A stretch of 64,000 bases of DNA from Symbiodinium natans (taxonomy: Eukaryota; Sar; Dinophyceae; Suessiales; Symbiodiniaceae), in the NCBI GenBank assembly GCA_905221605.1, contig CAJNDS010000513.1, forward strand, positions 524,682 through 588,681, in the 5' to 3' direction. Each line of letters starts with the position of its first letter. Position 1 is the stretch's first letter. Below are positions 1 to 12,398 of the stretch, piece after piece. A model generated the notes under the pieces. It made no database searches, was not told the DNA's origin, and saw only the letters and a list, made by a program, of their open reading frames with translations. Made by a program: the position numbers and the translations under genes.

Positions 1-1260
1 TCTCGCCAGGACATTTGCCCGGCCACTGACCGGCCAAATGGTCCAGTGAGCAAAAGCCATATGTTGTAGTAACTTTACGTGGTATTCTGTGCTCTTTGTT
101 CAGATTCTGATAGACAGATAACTAAACAGACAGACTATTCAGCACTACACAGTTAAGGCATCGACTTCTGCTGCACGTCCAACCACTTCAAATCTGCGGA
201 CTCGATGAATCCATCACCTGCGGTCTGACTTGCTCGAACGGGGGGGGGGGGAAGACGGGCGGATACCGTGCGAGCGAAAGCGTCTGGCACAGGCTTGCAT
301 CTTGCATTGCGCACGGTGCGGCTTGTAGTAGTAGAAGTACCGACATTCTCCGACTCTGAATACACTGGGCGACTGGGGACGCATCGTGACCCGTGACCTC
401 CAAGGTCGATCGCATCAAACAGGATGAGCTCGGAACCGCCTCATCGCGATGTCTGCATAACGTACAGAGAAAGGTACGGAGCCATGGCTGATCCTTACAA
501 GTCTAGTGCCACCACCTGCCTGTCCATCCAAATCGGATGAGACCCTCCTCGAAATGCTTTGCATCCAGCTTCCGCTCCGCTGCACCATTCATCAGCTTCC
601 TCAGCCCGCATCGGCCATCGCGGCACTCTTGAAACAACGAACAAAAATCTCCCCGAGGATGCACACATATGCACACCCTGACGAGGCACTGGATCATGTC
701 AACTGATCCAGCGAACATCTCGGCGCAGAAGTCCACAAAGGCAGCCTTTGAATGGAACGCAGCTGAAAACAGCCAGCTGAACTTGGGGCAACGTGCTTCT
801 CCGCACAAGCGTGGGCATGTGTGGGCAGCAAGCATCCAACAAAAACCTAGCTGCCCAAAGGTCGTTCTGCTCTTTGTGTACTTCTTCCAACGTGAGCTCG
901 CCTGCAGGTTGCAGGATTGGCGTCCACAAGCGACTATGACTAGGCTGACTAGGCCCTCAGGCGGCAGACACAAAGCATGAGGCCTGAGCCATCGTCGTCC
1001 AAGAAGCGGAAGACCAAGTATGGGTCCCCTCTCCAAAGGCTGAAATGAGGGGTGGAGGTCTGGAAGGAACATGTGCGGCAGCACAAGTCGTCGTGCAGCT
1101 TCCGGCAGTGCAACTCGAGGGCTGCGAGGCTGGTGGGGCACCCGGCACAAAACAACAACCCAAACCTGCATTACCCTCTGCCCACCTTCGACCTGCGCAT
1201 GATGCGTACCACTTCGCGAAAGCATTCGAAACCGAAAGCCGAGCTGTCGCCTAAGAATTT
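1..1260. repeat. Spacer module A, copy 1
   Basis: This module follows the 5' end of each multifunctional-enzyme gene in the array. It recurs at 12399, 20734 (shortened), 28794 (shortened) and 35807. It includes a run of about 12 G at 240-251. A long minus-strand open frame (503-1273) is kept in the second copy but broken by non-triplet indels in the copy near 36.3 kb, so I do not call it a gene. Its presence at base 1 implies another array unit to the left of the window. Confidence 0.85.
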
Positions 1261-4200
1261 GACCTGCCGGCAAAGCCGCACGAACTGGAACCTCGGTCGC
1301 GAATGTCAGCTGGTGTGGTCTGGGAATTCACGTCTACGGGCACAATGCAAGTCTGCACAGTCAGCACGCCCTGTACAGCCACGGGGCTCATTGATGCGGC
1401 CATCGTTTTCAGCATCGAAGGCTTTGCGCCAAGCCCTCCTCAGAGACAGAAACTCAAAGAACATCAGCAAGGCAAGCTCGAACTACGCTGAAGTAGGACT
1501 GAATCCGCAGACTGGGCGGTCACGGGATGTTGGGACTGATTCACTGGCCAATCCGCTCCTATTTGCCTTCCAGGGACAACAAAACTTCTCGGGGCTGGCG
1601 GAAGGCTTACGGAGACAGCCGTGCTGTCTAAATTGCTGTCAGGCTGCAACACCGATCCTTAGGGCAGATTGGCACAGCTTTGAACAAAAGGCACCGCGAA
1701 ACGATAAAGACATCAACCCTAATTGCTCTGGTCTTCAAGTCTGCAAAACGAGGGGCCCTCGATTCTCGTCAGCGCTTTCCTCAACATTCGTGCCTGCCGG
1801 CGGCCTTCCGCAGCCTAGCGGCAAAGCCGAATACGAGGGCGCAATGGCTTGCAGTGCTTGTCTACAAAAGTCTACGGGGTCCTCTCCCTTCCCCTCTCTT
1901 CTCGCTGACTTGGCACGTCCCTCACCTCGTCATTCTCACCATCTTCGTCGGAGGGGACTTCGCTACCCGATCCTGTGTACAGCACTGGCAAGATGACAAA
2001 TGCAGCATAATGCAGCCAGATCGCATCCACACGTTTACTTTTAGGTTGGACCCGGGTCCAGCCTGAAGAGCTCTCATCATCTGCCATGCGAGGCGCCCTG
2101 CAAAAACTGTGTGCGAGAGAGGGCGAAGTTGGGGAAGATTTGCAGCCAAAGCAAGCTCAGCTGCTGCGGGCTGCCGCGTCTAGCGGCACCCATGTTTTCT
2201 GCAGATGGCATACAACGTGAAGAGCTGCTCTGACTCTATTCGTGGAAATCTTTCAAAGGGTCGCCTTGGGTGCTCAGGCTCGCATTATCAGAGTATACCT
2301 GGCCTTGTCAAGACTGTCAAGAAGCTTCCTTCGGCGTGTGCTCGCTGCGCGGGTCACCCTCGCAGCACAAAGGTGCAAGCTTGTCTTCTGGAATCCTTGC
2401 GGCGCTCCCCCAAGCTCGTGCAGTCGTGAGAGAAGAGCTGCAGCCGCGGTGCACTTGGTGGTGCCGCGCCGCCCGGTCCTCATAGTCATGAGAAGGAATG
2501 AAGGCGAGGCGGGGCACTTTGGTGTTGATGTGAACGGAAGTCCGACAGGTGCATGAAAATCTGAAGCCGCGCGTAAGTTCACGTAAGCCTCTGGCCCCGA
2601 TCTTTGGCCATCGCGGAGCAGTTCTAGACAGTGAAGCCAGCGAGCCCCAACAGAATCACGGGGATACGACCATGCAAAAGGGTTGCAGTGATTTCGACGT
2701 CGAACACCAACTTCTTACAGATCTAGAAAAACTTGGAGCAAATCTCGCTTGCAATCCGCTGGACGTCTACCTCGTACTATCTCGTACTCATACTTCCTAG
2801 GCTGGTCCGCCTCTGGCGCTCCAGAAGTCACACGCGGCCAATTCGTGCGACGGCACCCTTGAGCCTACCACCCGCGGTGGTTCGAGTACTACTATCCTAC
2901 CCGGCAACGCACTCTCACGATGACGGCGCCGCGGCATTCGAACCTCCTCCGGAGGGGCGCGGAGGCTCGCGTGCGTTCCGACTCGCGTCGAACGGGCTGA
3001 TTCTGCAGCTGCAAACACATCGCCCATGACGGCTCGAACTGCGGCTGCACAAAGTGGCAGCCCCATTCACAAATGGCCGAGACGTCACCATGCTAGAGCC
3101 TTCAGCGCGTGCTCAGCAACAGTGTTCTTGACGAAGCACTGCAAAAGGTCGAACTTGTAGCGAATACCGTTGGCGCAAGCCCACCACGAAAGGGAACCCG
3201 GGTGCCACTATGTGGCTGTGTGCCGCTTCAGCTGCGAAGCCGGGTTCGGGGCCGACGGGCATCACACCACCGGGAATGCAATCGTATCTGGCACTACGTG
3301 GCCCTGCAGCAGCACCAAGTACAACGGGAAGTGGGCGACCCTAGACCCTGCGAGGAAACAGTCGACCCAACAACGAAGTGTGCCCGCAACGAAGAACTCT
3401 TGCGCGCTACACACAACTTGCCTGACCTGCGATCTTGCCGAACACGACCTTGCGTGAACTAGCTCAGGCGTCGCGAAAACAGATGCGGGCGGCGGCATCC
3501 TCTAGGTAAGTCGGCGGACACGCCTTCTGCCGGCAACCCGGGCGTCCAGAATTGCCAAACAGTAACCACCACCTAGCTCAGTGACAGGAATACACCAAAA
3601 AACAAACATGTTGCTCGAGTACTATTTGTGACTGCGTGCAAGCAACTCTGCGGGATACTCTGTGGGATTCCCTGGAAATTTTGTGGGTGGGCACTCAACG
3701 GATACTCTGCTGTATTCTTTGGGAGTGGGTATGCGATTTTGTGGAAACTGGAAATGATTTGAGCAACAGGTGCGAGATTCTCTGCAGGATTCCCTTGAGG
3801 AGGCTCTGGGAGTGGGAGACCCGGGCTAGGAGACCTGAGAATAGCATCCAACATCGAGAGCGCATATCAACAAAAGGCCCCCTTAAAGCAAGTCGCAGCC
3901 AGAAGCCTTGCACCTGAGAACCTTTGCCAGACCGCAAAGGCCTGCACCTTTTCATCTCTTCCTCCTCTTCTTGTGTCCCCGGTCCGACTCAGGACGATGG
4001 CCACTCGCTGACGAACTGTATGAATCCTCCATCACACGCGTCGGTGCTTGAGCAGGGGTCTCTCAAGTAAATACTTACAATTGCAGTAGCGCCTTCGAGA
4101 GGTTTCCGCGGCTGCTGCGCCTCCTAGGACACCTCAACTATTTCGAGTGGGAAAGCCAATAAAAGCAAGCATGGGCGAACCATGGTAAACCCAAGTCGTT

Positions 4201-4360
4201 GAAAAGCCCGAACACCGCAACTTCCTTAGAGTCCCTTGAGCCTTCAGCTTCCTGGATTTTGCAGAATGGTCAGGTACTATGGTTAGTCTCCACTCGTCTA
4301 TGTTCAACATCAGATGAGGAGCTCATAAGTGGAGTATTCCACCTTGTCAGACGACCACGC
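1170..4360. repeat. Segmental duplication, left copy (partner 45733-48690)
   Basis: The segment matches 45733-48690 over most of its length. The right copy lacks about 500 bases (roughly 1940-2445 here). The part at about 1960-2440 is also partly repeated near 21.1-21.44 kb. Apart from the candidate cysteine-rich exon at 3170-3457 I see no recognisable gene. Bases 3650-3840 contain loosely repeated phrases of the type GGATACTCTG / GGATTCCCT. Confidence 0.8.
3170..3457 (+). CDS. Candidate exon, cysteine-rich sushi/CCP-like protein (copy 1)
   Basis: The plus-strand open frame has cysteine, Gly-Phe and Thr-Thr-Trp-Pro-Cys spacing that resembles a sushi (complement control) module: CRFSCEAGFGADG followed by TTWPC. 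The second copy at 47460-47747 differs by two indels, each of exactly three bases, so the frame is preserved in both. Such indels suggest coding constraint. Splice sites and the rest of the gene were not identified. It could still be a chance open frame in a young duplication. Confidence 0.3.
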   Translation: MAQAHHEREPGCHYVAVCRFSCEAGFGADGHHTTGNAIVSGTTWPCSSTKYNGKWATLDPARKQSTQQRSVPATKNSCALHTTCLTCDLAEHDLA

Positions 4361-6014
4361 AGTTCACTGAGCCCCGGTCTCTTCCGAAAGCGCGCCAGAG
4401 AACTTTGCCGGCATCCTGGTTGCAGAGAATGCAAACTGACAATGACAAGCAATGACAAGCAATTCTGTGCAGGCTCGAACCAGGCATGCCAGCCTTTTAG
4501 CCCTGTGGACCTTTTGCGTGCCTGGCCTTGAACCCCAAGGCCGAGCACGCCGTGAGGAACTGGGTGCGGGAGACCGTCACCTTGTGGTGCTATGTCTCCG
4601 GGATCGCGCATGCCGCATTACACCCTCAGCCCCTTGGACAAGCTTCAATTCTGTCCCATGCAAGCGGCCGAGTCATTCGGGCTCAGCACTAATCGCCAGG
4701 CTCGCAAATAGCTCCCATAAGTACGTCGGAGGTGCCTTGGCTGAGAGGGCATGAAGGTTGTATTTGGTGTTGCCCTAAAAATCAGACATCGGGTGTGTCT
4801 GTGTTTGTGCCGGATTTGCGGAGCTCGGCACTTCTTGAAGTCGGACAGGGTCTCCAGGACTTGCTTCGGGTCCCAAGTTTGCTTTTTAGCTGTTGGGGTC
4901 AGACGCTCTTGCATGGGCACAGCCGGTGTCTGAATCTGAGGGCCAGGCGCTCTGTCATGGCACGCTGCCTAGCTGTGCGCTTGATCTTTGCTCGCCTGGG
5001 CCGGATCCAAGCACAAGCTTCTGTCACAGCGAGAGGCAGCTGGGTCCACTTGCCGACCACACAGACTGCGTGTTCTATCATATCTGGCATACTGAATGTA
5101 AAATGTAGACATCGGCAGACATGCTTGGGTCATCTTCTTTCCAAGATTGCTTCTACCTATACTTATTATTGACCACTTCTCAGCACTCGAATTGAGATTC
5201 GATGCCAATCTTCTGGGCGCAACATCTAACCTCATACTTCCCAGGTCTGTGCAGCACGGGAGTGCCTTTCAACGCCAGCAAACTCACACTTGCAGACCAT
5301 CTGACAGGTTGAACCATGTGTTGCAATGTCTTCAGCATCTTTTGTTGCGGCGATGTACAAAACTGTTGCAAACACTACTCCTCCGGTTGTCGGTGCGCTT
5401 GTCGGAACAGGCTCCATCCTAGCAGAAACCAACCTCGAATTGACCTGCCGGCAAAGCCGCACGAACTGGAACCTTGACCGAAAACGATGGTCAGAATTGT
5501 CTACAAAGCTGCATGTCAGCTGGTGTGGTCTGGGAATTCACGTCTATGTCTACTCGCCTTCCGCCTCCCAGGCATTCGGGCACAATGCAAGTCTGCACAG
5601 TCAGCACGCCCTGTACAGCCACAGGGCTCATTGACGCACTTGGACATATATGTTCCACTCTGGAACTGCCACAGAAACGAGGTGGGCTGTGTCAGCGTCT
5701 GGCGGACCGTTTCTGACTAAACGCGATCTCAGATCTCCATACAAAACACGCACAGGGCATCTGTCCGCGGTTTGCTTTTCAACACAGTCGTTTGAACGGC
5801 TGCCAGGCGCTTGCACCTACCTAAAGCAAAAGCGAGTTGCTGCAGCAGCCTCGGCACTAAATGAACCTGGCCGTTCCTGCTGCAGCTTCCAAAAAGTGAC
5901 AAATTGCGCCACTTTTGCAGGCGCGCCATACAAGGCTCCATTCAGCCAAGCTTGTCCCACAGGTTACCGGTTACCGGTCACTGGTTTCCAGCTTGCACAG
6001 CTTGCAGAAGCTTC
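4361..6014. other. Mosaic spacer, no gene recognised
   Basis: Bases 4720-5430 are repeated near 21.44-22.1 kb, and 5439-5715 matches 13660-13935 and part of 45853-46060. A minus-strand frame near 4720-4920 (containing WDPKQVLETLSDFKKCRA) reads like protein in both copies. In the copy near 21.55 kb the same spot becomes a good GT splice donor. It may be an exon of an unknown gene, but I could not link it to anything. Confidence 0.4.
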
Positions 6015-6439
6015 TCAAAGCTTCGCAAACGGGCCAGGGGCAGAACCCTTCTTGCGGAACTCGGCCAGGACCACATCAATCAGCGTCTGGCCAGGGAACA
6101 CCTGAAGCTCAGAAGTTCACGCCAAGATGCCACGAACTTATGTATAAGAACTCTGTGAGCCACTACTGTGGACGACTTTTGCACTTTGCCTTTTTTTGTG
6201 TGAGACCCTGGCCCAGCCTTGGTCCCTTCCTTGGCTGCGCATGCCTCCAAAAGCTTGGACGGCTCAAAGTAGTCGATCGGCAGGTAGTTGGAGTTCTTGG
6301 TGAAGCGCTCCTCAGTCCCCATCAGTCATTGCAAGGTACTGCTCTGATCCTCAGAAAGGGCCTTCATCTAGGCTTTCATAATGCCCCCCTAGGTCGCGTT
6401 TTCTTGGCCCACCGAGCACACAGGCGGGGGCATCGCGCG

Positions 6440-6508
<69 letters not shown>

Positions 6509-9500
6509 TGAAACGCGGGGAGGACAACTAATTGGAAAAGGTGCTATCAAAGTCAATAACGCGCGGGAGCAGGTCGACAGCGACGGCAACACAGCTCATG
6601 ACGGTTTGCGGTGGTCATGGCGATCTTTCTGGCAGAAGTCTCCCGCAGAAGTCTCCCGCTTTCGCCCACGAGAACTGGTTCAAAGGCTCGATCCACAAAA
6701 AACACTACTGACTCCGCTTGTATGTCCGTCCGTGCCGGCTCGGCCGCAACATGCAGGTCAGACCGTGGATCATGTGGGTACACTGGCTTATGTTGGCGAT
6801 GGCTACACTAGCGGCCACACATTCAGTCCGACTGTCGTTTCCAATTCTGCAGAGTTGCCGGATGTTGCCGTAGCTCCGAAAGAGTTTTGACGGCATGTCA
6901 CGTTGATGCAAAGTTGCATAGTGGGTGGGCGAACCAGTTCTGCGATTAAACGTGTTGAAGGACTGAAGAACGTCATCTGAGAATCTGTAATGTAGGGCGC
7001 ACACTGTGTTAAACTTGATGCTGCAACAAAAGACCCAACATGACCCAAGGTGTCCATGCCTACACCCCAGCGACTTTCTGCGCTCCCCACCTTGGCCTGC
7101 TGGTTGTAGTACTTCACGCGCTCCAGGATCTTCTTGAAGCCAGCGTAGTTCTCGGCGTAGAACATGGGGCCACCCTGTCAAGACAGGACCATGCGTGCAC
7201 ACGCGTGCGCCCGAGCGCGCATGATTGCACAGCCGAAACTCGACCTTCCGACCGGGTGTGAAGAACTGAGAGGAATCGGAGCGAGGATGAGCGACATCGG
7301 CGGATGCATGCGGATGCAATTGCCTGCCTTGGCAGGGGGGAAGCCATATCCGTAGATGTAGGCCAGGTCGATGTCGGAGGACCGAGCCACGTATCCTTCC
7401 TAGCGGACGCGACTATCCACACCAGGCCCAGTGGCTGCAGAAACTGGAAAAATGATGACCAACAAATCTCACTCCCAGCACGGGCCCATGGCATATACTT
7501 CGGCACGTCCTCGAGGATCTTGAAGCCCTCATTGATCATCGAGAAGAAGAGCCTCTCGCAAATCTCCTCTCGTGCCGTAGCGATGGTGAGACATCAGGAT
7601 GCCCAAGGCCCTAAGAAGTGGATAGGACCATAGGACCATAGGACCATAGGAACAGTGGAGACGGGGAGACAGAACCGCACATTGAACGGGCTCGAAAGGG
7701 CTTCAGCAGCGGGAAAGGTGCAGGGTCTCCTCGTCGGAAACGGCCCGGGGCGTCATGCCCTTCATCTTGCGAACCTCATCCAGCTTGGCGATGACCTCGG
7801 GATCCACCTGAGGTCTCCAGGTCTCTCGGCTTCGCGAGATTTCAAGGTGATTTCTCAGGAGGGCAGTAGGCTCTTTTCAGACGCTACCGGGCACTGGTGC
7901 CCCGGTGCCCTGGGAAGCACGCAGCTGTGCTGACCGTCACGCGCCTCCTTGCTGCGGCCACGGTGGATGAAGACGCCACGGCCGTTGGCCTGGCGAGGAT
8001 GTGGGTGGCGAGCCTTCACCTCCCCGCCCCAACATGCCCCAAACATGCCCCAAACATGCCCATCCGTCCCCTCGCTGCCTTGATCTTCGGGTCAGGCGTC
8101 TTCAGGCCAAATCGGCCCTGCTCACACAGCCAGTCCTTTTGTCAGAGGAAGCTGCGCGGCGGAGAAACTTCATCGACGCAGGAACGTATGAATGTTCCAG
8201 CCGACTCGTGCCCTGAACTTCGGAATGCCTTCCCGATGTGAACTCCTGTACGTACGTTCTCAAGGTTTCCCCGGTTACGTTATCACGAAAAAGGCGGCGA
8301 TGCAGGCTCCCAATGCAAGTCAAGCCATTCCCAGTCCGTCAGCTCATAGGGGCCATAGTACGTCTTGGTCTGCTTCTTCATGTCGCCGGCCGCCTGGCTG
8401 TGCAGATGTGTAACGACTGCAAGTCTGAAGAGCTCACGCGCACGTGCCGCGTCGCATTGCTGCGTCGTGTTCCTGCGTGTAGCTTGCACGCGAGCACGCC
8501 CAACATGAACAGATCGGCCGTCACTTCCGAGTGCGCGGCCCAAGCCACACAAGCCTGGCCTTGCGCTGCTTCCAGAAAAGCTCCAGGCCCACCAAATCGC
8601 CCAATGCCATGGGACCCATGGCCATGCCTCGAGAAATCTCCAATTTCCGGCGCTCCAGAGTACTCGAACTGACAACGCAGCAGAGCTGCTTTAACGTTTG
8701 TGACTGCATCCACGAGCTGCTACGCTGCTACATGCTGCCACGCTTCCAAACTTCCGAGCAGCGTTATCCACCTGCTCAATGTTGGCACCTCGCAATGTAG
8801 ACTGCGTCATAGCAGCGACAAGAACTTGCAGACTTTTACCATCATATTGGTAAGCCCCTCCGCACCAACATCGCATTACGACTCAAGCATGCGCGACCCT
8901 GCCTTCCTCCAGAACCATCTTCGCCTCCCCGGCATATGGCGCAAGCATTCGGTTGCCCACGAAGCCATCGCAGTTGCCTACCATGATGGCTTTCTTGCTG
9001 ATCAGTTTGCCCATGGCCTGGCAATCAGATACCAGGCACACCGTCACACCCGGTGACACTAGTTTCAACAAAGGAATCTGCTATGCAGATCTAGACCTTG
9101 CAAGAAGGAAGGATGTGTGTGTGCCAAACAGCCAAGCTGCCATTCCGGTGGCCAACGTTTTGGTGCTGGACTTGGCCGTTCGGACGTTCTCCAGCAGCTG
9201 CATCACGTTGGCTGGGGAGAAGAAGTGGGTGCCCATGACACGGCTAGGGTCCTTCAGCACGGCCGCGATGTCATCAATGTTCAGGCCACTGGTGTTAGTG
9301 CAGATGAGGGCATCTGGCTTGGTGTTCTTCTCGATGTCGAGGAACACCTCCTTCTTGAGGTCCATGATTTCAGGGACTGCCTCAATGACCATGTCCACAT
9401 CCTTGAAGTCAGCATAGTCTAATGTCGGCTTCAGGAGGCTCATGTACTGCTTGTACTTGTCCTGGCTCAAGCGGCCCCTTTTCGCCTGGCCACCCCAGAG

Positions 9501-12155
9501 ACCCTCAATCTTCTTCATGCCATCCTCCAGCCACTCCTTCTTCGCATCCTTGAGGACCACTGGGATCCCTTTCTGCACGAAGCACATGGCGATGCCGCCT
9601 CCCATGAGTCCTGCACCTAGGATGCCGATCTTCTTCAGCGGTGCCGGCTTCTCGTTCACTCCAGGCACCTTCTGCGCCATTCGCTCGGCCAAGAAGAGGT
9701 GTCTCAAAGCAGCTGACTGCACAGAGAAGACCTGACTGCATTGGTCAACCAATGTTGGCTCTAGTGTGCTCTAGTGACTCTAGTGACATCACTGCCTAGC
9801 TGGGCCTAGCTAAACATTTCTTTCGTCGCTTCGTCTTCGAGTCCTGTTCGACCGTGTGGCCAAGGCACCAGCTTCGTGAACTCCTCCATCTCGACTGCCA
9901 CGCCCTCCTTGAAACTCTTTCCTGAACAGGCAGCCTCGAAGCAGTTGATGATGCCAGCCGGTGCCACCATCAAAGGCTGTGCATTGAAGGCCATGTTCAG
10001 AGCTGCATGGAGGCCTGGAAAGATGAAGCAACGGCCAGAACGGCAACCGCAGAGTCCATCATGATCCATCATGCTTGCCCCTTGCACACCCCTTGTGCGC
10101 GCTTGCGTGCCTCCAGCCGCGACCATCAGGCGATTGGTCTTGGGCACATCGCGCTTGGAGATGGGCGCCGGCGGGTGCGACAGGGCGAACCCGGCGGCCT
10201 CCTCCACAACCTCGGCTGTGCACCCATGCTGCCGATGCTCTGATGAACGAATGCGCGCAGCATGGCGCACTGCGGTGCAACGTGGTTTTCGGATGGTTCT
10301 GACAGGAACGGACATGTGCCGACGGCGGCCGCTTGGATCCTCATTTCATGCCGACAAACTGCATCCGTGCATCCTAGTGGCGCGGGATAAGGGGGCGGGC
10401 TGGCGGGCTGCTCACAGAAACTGCTGGTCAGCTTGGCTACGTAGTTCCACTTGCACATGGTCACTTGCAAGGTGCTTACTATAGCCATGGCGGGCAGCAG
10501 CTTCTGACTTGGAGCCTAATTCTAGCTTTTGCTCCGTCCCGCAGCGTTCACAAGACATGTTTAGGAAAAGCACGGCAAGTAGCGTCTCCCTTTGCAACCA
10601 AATCGATGATGCCGTTCTTCTTCGCAGCTTCGGCCTCAGAGCTCGCCCGTGCCACGGGTCATCTATCTCTCTTTCCTCTCTGTCCTCCTGCTGTCCGCTT
10701 GCGCTTCCGTGCGCTTCCTTGGGCTTCCTTGGGCTTCCTTGGGCTTCCTTGGGCTTCCACGTTCATGGGCCGGCCCTGCAAGATCATTGGAAGCGCCACG
10801 GGGAGGGCGGCAACGCGAGGAAGCCGCTGCGTGCCCTGCGCGCCCGGGAGCAAGCCCAGGTTCACCTGGCAGCAACACACGCACGAAGACACACGCACAC
10901 CTGTGGCACGATGCCACAGGAAACGAACTGGCCTCCGGGAAGCCGACCGAGGCTTTTGGCGTGGCCACGCGGTAGTGGCAGGCCAGGCTGACCTGCAAGA
11001 TTCACAGACTTCACAGCTTAAGCCCTTGAAGCCCTCTCTTAGAAGTCTTGGTGCGCTCAGGACCCTGTGCAGGTCTCAAGCCTCGCAGCCACCGCCCAAG
11101 GCGGGACCATTCAGAGCTGCTACCACCGTCTTGGGCGAGGCATCAATGGTGTCCTTTTAAATTTTCTGTTCGCTGTAGGAAAACCTAAATACTGGGCTCG
11201 CCTGGCCGAGCAAATCACCGAACAGGTACATCATGGTACATCCCACGAACTTACCGCGGGTCCATCATCTCGCTCAGTGCTGCCACGGGGTTGTTCTTCC
11301 TTCAGCAGAACTTCAGCACTCAAGAGGGTCACTCCAACATCTCCCTGGCTCAAAGCTCTCAGCACAAGGTCCTCATCTCTGCCTCGCCCATGGCAACCAT
11401 GATGGCAAACCTGGTCGCTACAGGTTTACACCCAAAAGCTCGTGATGGGAGCCATGCCTGAGCTAGCAATGGTCAAACTCCATCCAGATTACGGCATGCC
11501 ACGTGCTGTTCTCCCAACGCTTTGCATGGCGACCTCGCGCCTCTAGCTAAACTTATTCAGAAGGCCTCCGGCACCCACCCAAGACCTAGCTACCTGTTTC
11601 CCCCTCCCTGCTTGCAGCTTTCAGCAACTCCGTGATCTCAGCACCTGGGCTTTTGACCATGGTTTGGTCGGGTTCGCATCCAATCTAGTTCAGTCTGGTA
11701 CACATGTCCCGATACATGGCAGGCCAAGCGTCCACCGGAGAACATCGAGCCGCTTCCCGTCACCACAATGGCTTTGACCTGCAGAATGCACACAGAGCAG
11801 CCTACAGAAGCCCAGAGCAGACTGATGGACACATGCAGCGGTTTCATTCGGCTTGAAGAGAAAGAGGATTCACTTCGTAGTTTCGGCTTTGCCAAAGCCC
11901 AGCTGAGCCTTCGGATCTTGGACGAGTTTCGGGAACTCCTGCCTAAGCTGCCGAGAGGAGGAATCCGCATCGAGGAGAAAGTCCCGCATCATTGAGCTCG
12001 CAGACACTCGGCCGCCCAGCCGGAATCCCCCAACTCCACTGACCCATCCCTACTGGCAAGGCAAAGCGCTTGAAGGATGTCACCAAGCTCGTGCCAAGTG
12101 AGTTCACCGGCGGGCTGTTCATGGTGATGACGCCAACCCCATCCTTATCGTCCAT
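6015..12155 (-). CDS. Peroxisomal multifunctional beta-oxidation enzyme (enoyl-CoA hydratase/3-hydroxyacyl-CoA dehydrogenase), array copy 1
   Basis: This gene of about 18 exons hydrates trans-2-enoyl-CoA and oxidises the 3-hydroxyacyl-CoA with NAD. Approximate crotonase exons are: start MDDKDGVGVITMNSPPVNSL (12155), 11909-11951, 11733-11779 (VKAIVVTGSGSMFSGG), 11625-11660, 11085-11155 (ALGGGCE), 10933-10985 (ACHYRVA...GFPE) and 10763-10865 (LGLLPGAQGTQRLPR). Both catalytic Glu positions (GGGCE and GFPE) are present. A linker exon is near 9855-9985. The NAD-binding exon is at about 9140-9712 (GILGAGLMGGGIA, catalytic HFFSP). C-terminal dehydrogenase exons follow at 8890-9030, 8755-8800, 8580-8650, 8305-8400, 8095-8135, 7700-7805, 7490-7580, 7330-7400, 7080-7165 and 6230-6320. 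The last exon (6015-6092) ends GPFAKL-stop, a PTS1 signal. At least one intron starts with GA (after FSG). An AG about 44 nt upstream of the ATG could be the spliced-leader acceptor. A short upstream exon cannot be excluded. Confidence 0.9.
6444..6506. repeat. (CA)n microsatellite in intron of copy 1
   Basis: About 31 CA units. The same intron position holds far fewer units in copies 3 and 4. In copy 2 the tract is interrupted by an insertion. Confidence 0.97.
10700..10759. repeat. 10-bp minisatellite, copy 1
   Basis: About six units of the GGGCTTCCTT type lie in the intron just after the LGLLPGAQGTQRLPR exon. The unit number differs in every gene copy (about 6, 5, 11 and 9). Confidence 0.9.
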
Positions 12156-12398
12156 ACATCATGAGAGCACGTCATGTTAGTTAAAGGCAAGGCATGCACT
12201 GCAAATGGAGATTCCAAAACCCCCAATTCACTGCCGGGTTTGGCCGAGTGTCAGGACGGACGGTAATGGAGGCCGACATGGTGGGTCTCGCCAAGCTAGG
12301 ACTGAAGGAGCGCAAGTACGTTTTTGTTCTCTCGCTGGAGCCCAAGCCGCGGCGCGATTCACACCCTACTGGCGGACGATGTTGCGTAGGATCACATT

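Noticed and set aside
503-1273. 256-residue minus-strand open frame repeated at 12901-13671
   Set aside because: The two copies are almost identical DNA, so openness is not independent evidence. The third, diverged copy near 36.3 kb has non-triplet indels, and the translation has no domain-like composition.
1052-1996. 314-residue plus-strand open frame
   Set aside because: It crosses joins between spacer modules, the frame is not kept in the copies at 13450 and 45701, and it shows no family motif.
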